Shown here piece after piece: positions 7,003 through 14,966 of a stretch of 19,467 nucleotides of DNA. Source of the stretch: Desulfobacula sp. (GTDB lineage: Bacteria; Desulfobacterota; Desulfobacteria; Desulfobacterales; Desulfobacteraceae); assembly GCF_021107415.1 (NCBI RefSeq), contig NZ_JAIOSW010000200.1, positions 1-19,467 of the forward strand. Reading direction: 5' to 3'. Position 1 is the stretch's first letter; every line of letters starts with the position of its first letter. The translations under genes and the position numbers were made by a program. The notes under the pieces were generated by a model. It saw only the letters and a program-made list of their open reading frames with translations. It had not been told where the DNA came from and ran no database searches.

Positions 7003-8226
7003 TTAACAGCTCCTTTGTTGAATGATTTCCATAAATGCATCAATACGGGTTTCCACCTGGGATTGTGAGAAGTTTCTGGGATCCAGCATGTCAGCCTCTA
7101 TCATGAGAACGGGGATATCTGCTTTTTCCCGGACGATTCTCATAATATCCATCTGTCCGAAAGAGTAGGGCTTGCACGAGCGGTTTGAATGCATGATAAA
7201 ACCATCAACGTCATAAAATTTAATCATGTCAAGCACCTGGTCTGCCATCTGGTCAATCCCGATATTCAGATAGATCCTGGTGTAGGCTTCGGCCATGGAG
7301 TCTAAGAAATTATTTTCATCAATATATTTTATAGCACCACACCAGGCAGATGTGTAAGTATCTGCAACCAGGCAGGCATTGTGATCACAAAATTTGTCGG
7401 ACAACCATTTGAGCCGATACCACACCGGCAGATTATCCCATAAAAGCCTGTATTTTTCATTGGGAACCATGCTGATGCCTTGGTTGACCCGCTGCTCCAT
7501 TTCCTCTACCAGCCCCTTATAAAAATCAACCGCGATCTGTGTACCCCGCAAAGTGACAATCAAAGCAAGAAAAAAGAAGGCATCAAAAGCAGACATGGGC
7601 GATGGCTTGTGGGCAGTGGTGTTGAGGACTTTTTGCCAGAGGAGCTGCCCTTCAAGGGCAAGTCTGCCGACCCGGGCCATTTTGTCATAATCAAATTTTC
7701 TTTTTGTGATTGTTTCAAGAAAGGCAATATATTCATCAATCTGGGCTCGGACATATTTGGCAATTTCAGGAGAATATTGGGTATGGCAGACAGGGGTATC
7801 CAGAATAAACAGAGGAACATTATAGAACCGAGCCTGGATTTCATACCACTTTAGCACCGTGCCGCAGATATTATTGCAACAGATCAGCATGTCCGGTTTC
7901 GGCAACCCACCCAGGGGCCCTCCCTTGACAACCGAGCAGGAGATATCCGTTCTTGCATAGGAACAAAGGTCTGAGCTGTAGCCCATGTCTTCGGCTTTTA
8001 TGCAAAGATCTTCCCCCATTTTGGATGCTCCGATCATGGCCCCATGGTTTTCCGGATAAATAGGGATGATATCCATTGCCACCAGGGGCTCTACAGGCCC
8101 GCCGGAAGTAATCCAGGCAACCTGTTTATTGTTTTGCTCTGCGGTCATGGCATCCAGGTAATAGAAGGTCATGATATCCCGCATTTTTTTTGCGGATCTT
8201 ATTTTTTTTGAAAGCTTATCTGGCAT
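7003..8226 (-). CDS. 2-hydroxyacyl-CoA dehydratase / benzoyl-CoA reductase-type subunit (HgdB/BcrB-like)
   Basis: A 407-residue member of the dehydratase D-component family. Conserved features are the N-terminal AWITSGGPVEPLVAMDIIP region, the Cys sites expected to hold a 4Fe-4S cluster (Cys88 in SSDLCSYAR, Cys116/117 and 121 in ICCNNICG, and a later Cys in HSNRSCKPYS), and a C-terminal VLMIEADMLDPRNFS segment. Relatives dehydrate (R)-2-hydroxyacyl-CoA or reduce aromatic acyl-CoA after one-electron activation; the substrate is not evident here. The start is ATG at 8224-8226 after AAAGGAC; the frame could extend to 8304 but would overlap the preceding gene by 65 bases. It forms one operon with both neighbours. 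Confidence 0.92.
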   Translation of the reverse strand: MPDKLSKKIRSAKKMRDIMTFYYLDAMTAEQNNKQVAWITSGGPVEPLVAMDIIPIYPENHGAMIGASKMGEDLCIKAEDMGYSSDLCSYARTDISCSVVKGGPLGGLPKPDMLICCNNICGTVLKWYEIQARFYNVPLFILDTPVCHTQYSPEIAKYVRAQIDEYIAFLETITKRKFDYDKMARVGRLALEGQLLWQKVLNTTAHKPSPMSAFDAFFFLALIVTLRGTQIAVDFYKGLVEEMEQRVNQGISMVPNEKYRLLWDNLPVWYRLKWLSDKFCDHNACLVADTYTSAWCGAIKYIDENNFLDSMAEAYTRIYLNIGIDQMADQVLDMIKFYDVDGFIMHSNRSCKPYSFGQMDIMRIVREKADIPVLMIEADMLDPRNFSQSQVETRIDAFMEIIQQRSC

Positions 8227-8239
8227 GTGCAGGTCCTTT

Positions 8240-9352
8240 TTAAATGTAATGAATAAAGGTTTCAAAACGGGTGGATAACTGCCCGAGGTTTTGCTGCTGG
8301 TCATCTATTTCGATGAGTAGATTTTTTATGCCTTCCCTGTCAAGGAAGTCTTTTAAATAGGGATAATCAAATGCGTGGGGATCACAGAATTTTAGCAGTA
8401 TAAAAATAACCCCGTCCGCCTTGTTTTTTCTGGCAAGGGATACAATATTTTCAGCACGGGCAGTAGGTGTTGCATGTTTTGCAGGACAGATCATTCGATC
8501 CAGTAATCTCTCAGCAATGGCGTCTATTGGATTTTTATCATTCGGAATCTCACCTTTAAACCATCGTCGGCCTGTACAAAGATCGTCCCCCACAATAATA
8601 CCGCCAGCCTTTTCAATTGATGTATAAATATCAGGAGAGTCACAGATCGAACCTGAGATAATGATCCGTTTATCACTGCTTGCAGGTGTCTCTGTTTTTT
8701 CAAGATTGGACACAATAGCGGGCAAAAGATCAGCCACCTCATCGCGGTCCATCATCATTGATCCTTTAACAATGGCATAGAGATCAGTACCTTTTATTAT
8801 TCCGGGTTTTTTGGATTGAAAAGCATAGATTTTTGACAGATTGCTGCGGATCAGATTGAACTTTTTAATGGATTCTTGAAGATCCGCATCTGTGATTTCT
8901 TTGCCGGTTGCCGTTTCAAGATCCTTTTTGAATCGGGTCAGTACATCAACCATATACGTTCCGGCACTCTGTGTATTCAGTTTGGCAGGCAGGATTACAT
9001 CTGCAAAAAATTCATATCTCCCGTTCATGCGCCAGATGTCACTCAGGCGCTGGATGGAATCACAGGTATGGGGAAAAACGGTTCCATCAAGGAAATCAAG
9101 CCGTCCTGAAAGGCTGTCTTCAAGTACGCCCCGGACAAGGGAACAGCAATAGGCCTGGAGATGATTTTCCGCCAGGATAATATCTGATTTTGATGAAAAC
9201 AGCCGTATGGGATGAAAACCTGCCGCATATATTAATTCCTCCGGTGCATAGGAACACAGGTATCCGATAATTTTTTTATGGTTTTTTTTGATTCTGGAAG
9301 CAATAGCTGACGCATCTTTTACCGCATCATGAAAAATCTTTATTTCTTTCAT
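8240..9352 (-). CDS. 2-hydroxyacyl-CoA dehydratase / benzoyl-CoA reductase-type subunit (BcrC/HgdA-like)
   Basis: A 370-residue second member of the dehydratase D-component family. It has the GYLCSYAPEELIYAAGFHPIR opening, cluster-type Cys at 69/70 (AYCCSLVRG) and 97 (FPHTCDSIQRLSDIW), and a later Cys in ILLKFCDPHAFDYPYLK before LLIEIDDQQQ. The phrase HTCDSIQR is characteristic of BcrC/BadD-like subunits. It probably forms a heterodimer with the 7003-8226 product, and the HgdC-type ATPase serves both. It is the first gene of the operon: the ATG at 9350-9352 follows CCGGAG about ten bases ahead, and 13 bases separate its stop from the next start. No CoA transferase or ligase lies alongside, which leaves the substrate open. 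Confidence 0.92.
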   Translation of the reverse strand: MKEIKIFHDAVKDASAIASRIKKNHKKIIGYLCSYAPEELIYAAGFHPIRLFSSKSDIILAENHLQAYCCSLVRGVLEDSLSGRLDFLDGTVFPHTCDSIQRLSDIWRMNGRYEFFADVILPAKLNTQSAGTYMVDVLTRFKKDLETATGKEITDADLQESIKKFNLIRSNLSKIYAFQSKKPGIIKGTDLYAIVKGSMMMDRDEVADLLPAIVSNLEKTETPASSDKRIIISGSICDSPDIYTSIEKAGGIIVGDDLCTGRRWFKGEIPNDKNPIDAIAERLLDRMICPAKHATPTARAENIVSLARKNKADGVIFILLKFCDPHAFDYPYLKDFLDREGIKNLLIEIDDQQQNLGQLSTRFETFIHYI

Positions 9353-9388
9353 ATTTAGTTGTCTCCGGTGTATTCATCTCTCTGGGTG

Positions 9389-9416
9389 TTGCTTTTCACT
9401 CTCAAAGTGTAAGCAA
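9389..9416. repeat. Imperfect inverted repeat upstream of the dehydratase operon
   Basis: TTGCTT (9389-9394) pairs with AAGCAA (9411-9416) and CACT (9397-9400) with AGTG (9406-9409) around a CTCAA loop, with a small internal loop between. It is directly followed by the 10-base palindrome TTGATATCAA (9417-9426). It lies about 37 bases before the first start codon of the minus-strand operon, so it is a plausible operator or leader hairpin. Confidence 0.4.
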
Positions 9417-9457
9417 TTGATATCAAATATAAAACGTATTTTTGTCTGTCGGTTTTT

Positions 9458-9478
9458 ATATCGAACACCGGTCGATAT
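9458..9478. promoter_or_regulatory. 21-base palindrome between divergent dehydratase operon and flagellin gene
   Basis: ATATCGA (9458-9464) and TCGATAT (9472-9478) are perfect 7-base arms around a 7-base spacer. Length and symmetry suit a dimeric helix-turn-helix regulator. It lies about 105 bases before the dehydratase operon start and 120 before the flagellin start, so either gene could be the target. Confidence 0.4.
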
Positions 9479-9533
9479 GTCTACCTAAAATGATTTTACC
9501 GTAAACACAGATTTTTACACCTCATTTTATTGT

Positions 9534-9561
9534 TTGATTTATTTTGATAATTCTTTATACT
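9534..9561 (+). promoter_or_regulatory. Candidate sigma-70-type promoter of the flagellin gene
   Basis: TTGATT (9534-9539) and TATACT (9556-9561) are 16 bases apart, predicting a transcript start near 9568. A clear flagellar sigma-28 site (TAAA-N15-GCCGATAA) is not visible in the 246-base gap. Confidence 0.4.
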
Positions 9562-9567
9562 TGGATA

Positions 9568-9583
9568 AGCTTTAGGGAAAGCT
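9568..9583 (+). promoter_or_regulatory. Leader hairpin ahead of the flagellin ribosome site
   Basis: AGCTTT (9568-9573) and AAAGCT (9578-9583) form a perfect 6-pair stem with loop AGGG. It ends just before the near-perfect Shine-Dalgarno AAGGAGG (9586-9592), which is six bases from the ATG. If transcription starts near 9568 the hairpin forms the very 5' end of the message, as in stabilised mRNAs. Confidence 0.4.
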
Positions 9584-9598
9584 CTAAGGAGGCCTTTA

Positions 9599-10435
9599 AT
9601 GAGTTTAAGAATAAACACAAACATCACCAGTGCTTTTTCCAGTTATCAGTTACAAAAAAACCAGGCTGATTTATCAGGATCACTCCAACGCCTTTCCACA
9701 GGAAAAAGAATTAATAAAGCATCAGATGATGCTGCAAGTATGGTGATTGCCAATAAACTTGCCAGTCAATCCAGGGGGTTTGGACAAGCCATTAGAAATG
9801 CCAATGATGCCATTTCCATTACCCAGGTGGCAGACGGTGCTTTAGGGCAGGCAACGGATCTGATTCAGGATATCAGGGTTAACGCCATCCAGGCTGCCAG
9901 TGCAGCACAATCGCGGGAAAGCCGGCTCGCTATCCAGGCGGATATTGGCAAATCCCTGGAGAGTCTGAGAGATATTGCTCAGAATACTTCTTTTAACGGT
10001 CAAAAATTATTATCAGGTGCCTTTACAGATAAACAATTTCAGGTGGGTGCATCTTCAGGAGAAATCATTGAGATCTCCCTGGGCTCCATTGATCCTTCCC
10101 AAATTTCCGATGAAACCCTGGGTGCACTGGCTGATATAGATGTAACAACCCAAGAGGGCGCCCAGGCCGCAATCGAGCTTACGGATATTGCCCTTGATTA
10201 TATTTCCCAACAACGTTCCCAGGCAGGATCAAGCCAGAATCAGTTGGAATCAACCATTAACAACCTTTCCAATGCCAGAATCAATACGCTGTCAGCAGAA
10301 TCCGAGATCAGGGATCTTGATTATGCCGAAGAGTCAATCAATTTAAATAAAATCAAGTTGCTTTCAAAAGCAAGAACTTTTGCTCTGGCCCAGTCCAACA
10401 CAACGGCAAAACAGATCCTTGATATTTTTGAATAA
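9599..10435 (+). CDS. Flagellin
   Basis: A 278-residue flagellin. The N-terminal D0/D1 region is typical (LRINTNITSAFSSYQLQ, LQRLSTGKRINKASDDAASM, ISITQVADGALGQATDL). The C-terminal D1/D0 region is also present (SQAGSSQNQLES, AESEIRDLDYAEE, ARTFALAQSNTTAKQIL). The middle surface domains are almost absent, so this is a short core-type filament protein. It would be exported by the flagellar type III system and polymerise into the filament. The start is certain from the strong AAGGAGG. No other flagellar gene is in the window. The sensor kinase gene begins 33 bases downstream and could be co-transcribed, since no terminator is seen between them. Confidence 0.97.
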   Translation: MSLRINTNITSAFSSYQLQKNQADLSGSLQRLSTGKRINKASDDAASMVIANKLASQSRGFGQAIRNANDAISITQVADGALGQATDLIQDIRVNAIQAASAAQSRESRLAIQADIGKSLESLRDIAQNTSFNGQKLLSGAFTDKQFQVGASSGEIIEISLGSIDPSQISDETLGALADIDVTTQEGAQAAIELTDIALDYISQQRSQAGSSQNQLESTINNLSNARINTLSAESEIRDLDYAEESINLNKIKLLSKARTFALAQSNTTAKQILDIFE

Positions 10436-10468
10436 GAAAGGAAAGATTAAAAAAGAATATTTTAAAAA

Positions 10469-13400
10469 ATGAAACATCATTTAAAAATCACTCTGCCTTT
10501 GATCTGTTTTTTATTATTTGTGGCTCATCCTGCCCTTGCTCAAGAATTGTCTGCCCCAAAGGTTCTTGTCCTGCATTCATATCACAAATCACTTACATGG
10601 GTAGAATCAATTGAAAAAGGCATCATATCGGAATTTAAAAAAAAGAAATCAAACGCTGTATTTCGGTTTGAATATATGGATACCAAAAGAATAAACCGGC
10701 TGGATTATCTTCAATCACTCCTTAAACTGTACAAAGTAAAATTTAAAAATATCCGATTTAATATAATTATATGTTCAGACAACACTTCACTTAACTTTTT
10801 ATTGCCTCATCATCATGTGCTGTTTCCTGATACTCCCATTGTATTTTGCGGCATTAATAATTTTAAAGATGATATCCTTGCGGATCAGGATTTATTTACG
10901 GGTACGGTCGAGGAGGTCGATTTTAGATCAACCCTTGATATTGCCGTAAAACTGCATCCCAAAACCCGGCAGATTATTTTTTACGGCGATGATTCGCCCA
11001 CATATCACCACAATAAGGCATTGCTGGACAAAATTATTCCTGCATATGAAGACCGGTTGAAGTTTCAATATAAAAATAATTTTAGCTTGAAACAGATCCA
11101 GAATGATATTCAAACGCTTGATCCAAACAGCTTGATACTGGCAGCGTCCATTAGAACAGAAACCGGAGATTTTTTGTCTTTTGAAGAATCTGTTAAGAAG
11201 ATGGAGGCGGTCAGCCACGTACCCATCTATGGATGCTGGGACTTTTTTTTAGGCCATGGTCTTGTAGGAGGAAGGCTGGTCAGCGGGTTTGCACAGGGAA
11301 AGACCGCGGCAAATATTGCTTTACGTATTCTTGCAGGTGTTGCAGTTTCAGATATTCCGGTTATCAGGAAAAGTCCCAATAAATACATGTTCGACAATGA
11401 CCAGCTGAAAAAATTTAACATTGATCCTTCCAGGCTGCCAAAAGATACTGTCATCATTAACATGCAACCCTCCTTTTTTACTAAAAACAGCACATTAATT
11501 GTTTCAACCATTGGCATGATTGCCTTTCTAATATTTGTAATTCTGATACTCAGCTTTAATATCAGAAGACGGAAACGCACAGAAAAAAAATTAAAAGAAA
11601 GTGAAGAGAAGTTTTATTCCGCATTAATGGAACTGCCCATATTGATCAATGCAGTTGATCAAAACGGAATAATATCATTTTGGAATAAACAATGCGAAAA
11701 AGTCACTGGATATACGGCTGATGAAATAATCGGCAACCCAAATACAATGGAAATACTCTATCCGGACCATGACTATCTTAAAAAAGAGTTGTCAAAATGG
11801 GCAGATCAAAACTTTCAGTTAAAAAACACAGAATTGATATTGACAGCGAAAAAGGGATATAACAAAATAATACTCTGGACCAATCCTGATTTTTCATCAC
11901 CTGATTGGATTTGGGCTGTAGGTGTTGATATCACTGATTATAAGCAAGCAGAGGAGGCGTTGCGGGAGAGTGAAGAGCATTTTAGGGCATTAATAGAAAA
12001 TTCAAACGATGTGATTTCAATTTTAGATGAAACGGGCAAGATCATGTATGAAAGTCCATCCCATAAAAGGGTGTTGGGATATAATACCGGCGATCTTATT
12101 GGTGTAAATGCTTTTGAGTTTATACATCCCGATGACCTGGAACGTATATCGTCACAATTTGCTGGATTACTACATAAACCAGGGGAAATTGAACAAATTT
12201 ATTTTCGTTTTCTTCATCAGGACGGAACATGGCGATACATAGAAGGATCGGGCAGTAATTTACTAAACTCACCTGGAGTAAAAGGCATTGTCATAAATTA
12301 TCGTGATATCACCGATCGTAAACAGGCAGAAAAAGAAAAAATAAAAGCCCAGCAACTTGCAATAGAACATGAAAAACATGCTTTGGTTGGACAAATAGCA
12401 GGGAAAATGGCCCATGACTTTAATAATATTTTGGGCATTATAATGGGCAATACAGAACTATCACTTCTTGATTGTAAGGATGCTGAAACAATAAAGACAT
12501 TGGAATTGATATTTAATCAGACTGTAAGAGGGAAAAATTTAACAAGAAATTTAGTAGCGTTTGCAAAAGATCAAGAACCCCAACAGGAATTTTTTAGAAT
12601 CAATGAGAAGATTGACCTTGTTATAAGTCTGTTAAAAAAGGATCTGGAAGGAATTGACCTGATAAAGGAAGATAAATCAGGACTGCCAGACCTGCTTGCT
12701 GATCCCGGAATGATGGAGCATGCTCTTATAAATCTTATACAAAACTCAATCCATGCCACAAGTATGGTTGAATATCCAAAAATTACGACACGGACATATT
12801 GCCTTGATAAAAATATTTGCTTTGAAATTGAGGATAATGGATGTGGAATCCCCAAAGAATATCTTGAGAAAATTTTTGACCCCTCTTTCACACTTAAAGG
12901 AAGCAGGGATGTAACAGAGTCATATAAAACCGGTATTAAAGGCACTGGTTACGGGATGTCCAACGTAAAAAAATATATTGAACTGCATAAGGGCACTATT
13001 TTAGTTGAATCAAAACTTGATTCCGGCACTAAAATTACCATTAAGCTGCCAAGTATTAAAAAAGAATTAACAAAAGAAGAAAAAATAGAAATTCGAAAAG
13101 AAATAGTACATTTCGAAAAGTATATTCTTCTTGTTGAAGACGAAATTGCCATTTCAGATGTGCAATACAGACTATTGACACAGGAGCCTTGTGTCCACAA
13201 AGTCGATATTGCAAATAACGGGCAGATTGCAATGGATTTATTTGATAGAAATGAATATGATTTTATAAGCTTGGATTATATTCTACCTGGAAAAATTAAT
13301 GGTATGGACGTATATAATCATATTCGAAAAACAAACAAAATTATTCCAGTCCTCTTTATCTCTGGTAATATTGAATTTTTAGAATCCATAAAAGAGCTGA

Positions 13401-13507
13401 AACAAAAAGATGTTAATATTGATCATCTGTCAAAGCCCTGTCAGAACAAAGATTACGTGAACACCATTAATAAACTGTTGGGGAAGGTCCTGATGGGACA
13501 ACAATAA
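10469..13507 (+). CDS. Hybrid sensor histidine kinase with ABC-substrate-binding-like sensor, two PAS domains and receiver
   Basis: A 1012-residue membrane kinase. In order: signal peptide ending ALA24; a periplasmic domain resembling the ABC substrate-binding family PF04392 (about 30-325, VLVLHSYHKSLTWVESIEKGI onward); a membrane helix (about 343-363); two PAS domains (about 377-490 and 500-620, joined by KQAEEALRESEEHFRALIE); a dimerisation helix with His649 in MAHDFNNILG; a catalytic ATPase domain (N box NLIQNSIHA, G1 EDNGCGIP, G2 GTGYGMSNV); and a C-terminal receiver (about 884-1005) with acidic pocket VEDE, phospho-acceptor Asp936 and the conserved Lys in SKP. It would sense a small extracytoplasmic ligand and relay phosphate internally. 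No response regulator with an output domain lies beside it. The ATG at 10469 has only a weak ribosome site, but the signal peptide supports it. The flagellin gene directly upstream makes a link to motility possible, not shown. Confidence 0.9.
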   Translation: MKHHLKITLPLICFLLFVAHPALAQELSAPKVLVLHSYHKSLTWVESIEKGIISEFKKKKSNAVFRFEYMDTKRINRLDYLQSLLKLYKVKFKNIRFNIIICSDNTSLNFLLPHHHVLFPDTPIVFCGINNFKDDILADQDLFTGTVEEVDFRSTLDIAVKLHPKTRQIIFYGDDSPTYHHNKALLDKIIPAYEDRLKFQYKNNFSLKQIQNDIQTLDPNSLILAASIRTETGDFLSFEESVKKMEAVSHVPIYGCWDFFLGHGLVGGRLVSGFAQGKTAANIALRILAGVAVSDIPVIRKSPNKYMFDNDQLKKFNIDPSRLPKDTVIINMQPSFFTKNSTLIVSTIGMIAFLIFVILILSFNIRRRKRTEKKLKESEEKFYSALMELPILINAVDQNGIISFWNKQCEKVTGYTADEIIGNPNTMEILYPDHDYLKKELSKWADQNFQLKNTELILTAKKGYNKIILWTNPDFSSPDWIWAVGVDITDYKQAEEALRESEEHFRALIENSNDVISILDETGKIMYESPSHKRVLGYNTGDLIGVNAFEFIHPDDLERISSQFAGLLHKPGEIEQIYFRFLHQDGTWRYIEGSGSNLLNSPGVKGIVINYRDITDRKQAEKEKIKAQQLAIEHEKHALVGQIAGKMAHDFNNILGIIMGNTELSLLDCKDAETIKTLELIFNQTVRGKNLTRNLVAFAKDQEPQQEFFRINEKIDLVISLLKKDLEGIDLIKEDKSGLPDLLADPGMMEHALINLIQNSIHATSMVEYPKITTRTYCLDKNICFEIEDNGCGIPKEYLEKIFDPSFTLKGSRDVTESYKTGIKGTGYGMSNVKKYIELHKGTILVESKLDSGTKITIKLPSIKKELTKEEKIEIRKEIVHFEKYILLVEDEIAISDVQYRLLTQEPCVHKVDIANNGQIAMDLFDRNEYDFISLDYILPGKINGMDVYNHIRKTNKIIPVLFISGNIEFLESIKELKQKDVNIDHLSKPCQNKDYVNTINKLLGKVLMGQQ

Positions 13508-13601
13508 TATCTATAAGATTCGCGCTTCAAAATTTTTGAAAATTGCAGAATAGCAGGAACCTTTCACTGTTTAAGGATATCGGAACTGATAAGAGAAGGT
13601 C

Positions 13602-14142
13602 ATGTTTGATGTTGTAATTATAGGGGCGGGGCCTGCCGGAACAGCGGCTGCCTTTGACCTTTTGACAAAAGGCTTAAAGGTGCTGATCCTGGATAAATAT
13701 GAATTTCCCAGAAAAAAAGCCTGTGCAGGGGGGATTACCTCAAAAGCCTTTTGGTTTGAAGGCAAAACTGCAAACCCAAAGACTATATGATTATGCAAAG
13801 GCAAGGCTTTTTTCAACCAGGCTTGAAGCCATTAAAGGATATCCCATCTGTACCGGTGGATTTAAATACAGACCGGATTCAAGCAGAGTTCTCCTGGCAG
13901 GGGATGCCGCAGGGTTGGCGGAACGGCTGTTTGGAGAAGGGGTATATTTTGCTGTCAAAAGCGGTCAACAGGCAGCAGAGGCCATTCTTGAATCAGAACA
14001 CCAGACTTTATCCGCCAGGGATCTATATTTCAAAAAACTCAAGGGTATTCACACAGATTTTTTCCGGCAAATAAGCTTCTATCAGCAATTCTTGGTGGCA
14101 GGTTTTATTATTACATGCTATTCTCAGAAGATTATTTATTAG
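13602..14142 (+). pseudogene. Decayed geranylgeranyl-reductase-type FAD-dependent oxidoreductase
   Basis: The first frame (13602-13790) encodes an FAD-binding N-terminus, VVIIGAGPAGTAAAFDL, followed by the family phrase FPRKKACAGGITSKAF, and then stops. A frame shifted by +1 continues to 14142 with the family's C-terminal FAD phrase (LLAGDAAGLAERLFGEGVYFAVKSGQQAAEAIL). Intact relatives have about 350-400 residues; these two parts together cover about 180, so roughly 200 residues in the middle are gone and the parts are out of frame, with the junction near 13750-13790. The enzymes reduce isoprenoid double bonds. The N-terminal frame keeps a ribosome-like site (AGAGAAGG), but no functional product is expected. 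It lies 19 bases ahead of the ABC permease gene. Confidence 0.85.
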
Positions 14143-14161
14143 AAAAAACAAAGGTCGATCA

Positions 14162-14935
14162 ATGAATCGTGTTAAAAAGGGCATCAAACCCTTTATATTT
14201 ATTTTATTTATTTTTTTCATATTTATTATTGGATATGGAAATCTTGAATATAATTGGCAGTGGTACAGGGTTAAACCCTTTTTATTTGTCTTTGAAAATG
14301 GTAAATTTATAAGAGGCCTGTTGCTGGACGGTCTTTTCATCACCCTTAAAATTTCTTCCATCAGCCTTGTCCTTTCGTTTATCATTGGTTTCTTGTCTGC
14401 CTTTGCAAGATTGTCTTCCTCGCCCGTGCTTAAATTAGTATCGTGGTGTTATGTGGAAACCATCCGGAATACCCCGCTTCTGATCCAGATATTTTTAATT
14501 TATTTTGTGATTTCACCAATATTTAATATCTCTGCCTTTCTTTCTGCGGTCATTGCGTTAAGCCTGTTTGAAGGGGCTTATTCTTCAGAGATTATCCGTT
14601 CCGGCATCATCAATATTCCAAAGGGACAATATGAAGCTGCCCAAAGCATTGGGCTGTCTGTCCCCGGTATTTATATCAAAATAATTATTCCCCAGATGCT
14701 GAGGCAGACCCTTCCCATGCTTGCCGGCCAAAGTGTGTCGTTAATCAAAGATTCAGCCCTGGTCAGTACGATTTCCATCTACGATCTGACCATGCAGGGA
14801 CAAAGAATTGTTTCTGAAACCTTTTTAACTTTTGAAATCTGGTTTACTGTGGCATTATGTTACCTGGTCATTACTGCCAGTCTTTCTTTTATAATCAGAC
14901 AATTTGAAAACCAACTTAAATTTATCAACCAGTAA
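14162..14935 (+). CDS. Polar amino acid ABC transporter permease (HisM/GlnP family)
   Basis: A 257-residue integral membrane protein with an N-terminal helix (about 12-28) followed by the family core. The core includes LLDGLFITLKISSISLVLSF, VETIRNTPLLIQIFLIYF, EGAYSSEIIRSGI and the EAA loop (EAAQSIGLS ... IIIPQ) that docks with the ATPase, then SLIKDSALVSTIS. It imports amino acids or related polar solutes together with the binding protein and second permease directly downstream. The ATG is preceded by AAAGGTCG. First intact gene of the importer operon. Confidence 0.93.
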   Translation: MNRVKKGIKPFIFILFIFFIFIIGYGNLEYNWQWYRVKPFLFVFENGKFIRGLLLDGLFITLKISSISLVLSFIIGFLSAFARLSSSPVLKLVSWCYVETIRNTPLLIQIFLIYFVISPIFNISAFLSAVIALSLFEGAYSSEIIRSGIINIPKGQYEAAQSIGLSVPGIYIKIIIPQMLRQTLPMLAGQSVSLIKDSALVSTISIYDLTMQGQRIVSETFLTFEIWFTVALCYLVITASLSFIIRQFENQLKFINQ

Positions 14936-14966
14936 TATGGAGTAAAATTTTTAAAAGGAGAAAAAA

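Noticed and set aside
9451..9480. Sigma-28 flagellar promoter (GTCGATAT as -10)
   Set aside because: No TAAA-like -35 at 15 bases; the element is better explained as one arm of the palindrome 9458-9478.
12571..12945. Minus-strand 124-residue frame inside the histidine kinase
   Set aside because: Antisense shadow of the ATPase domain of a clearly real gene.
13506..13545. AT-rich inverted repeat TTCAA/TTGAA after the kinase gene as a terminator
   Set aside because: Only five A/T-rich pairs and no proper T-run; too weak to call.
13787..13789. A second Sec codon at the TGA ending the N-terminal frame of the geranylgeranyl-reductase-like gene
   Set aside because: The matching C-terminal part lies in a different frame and the middle is missing, so this is a frameshifted pseudogene.
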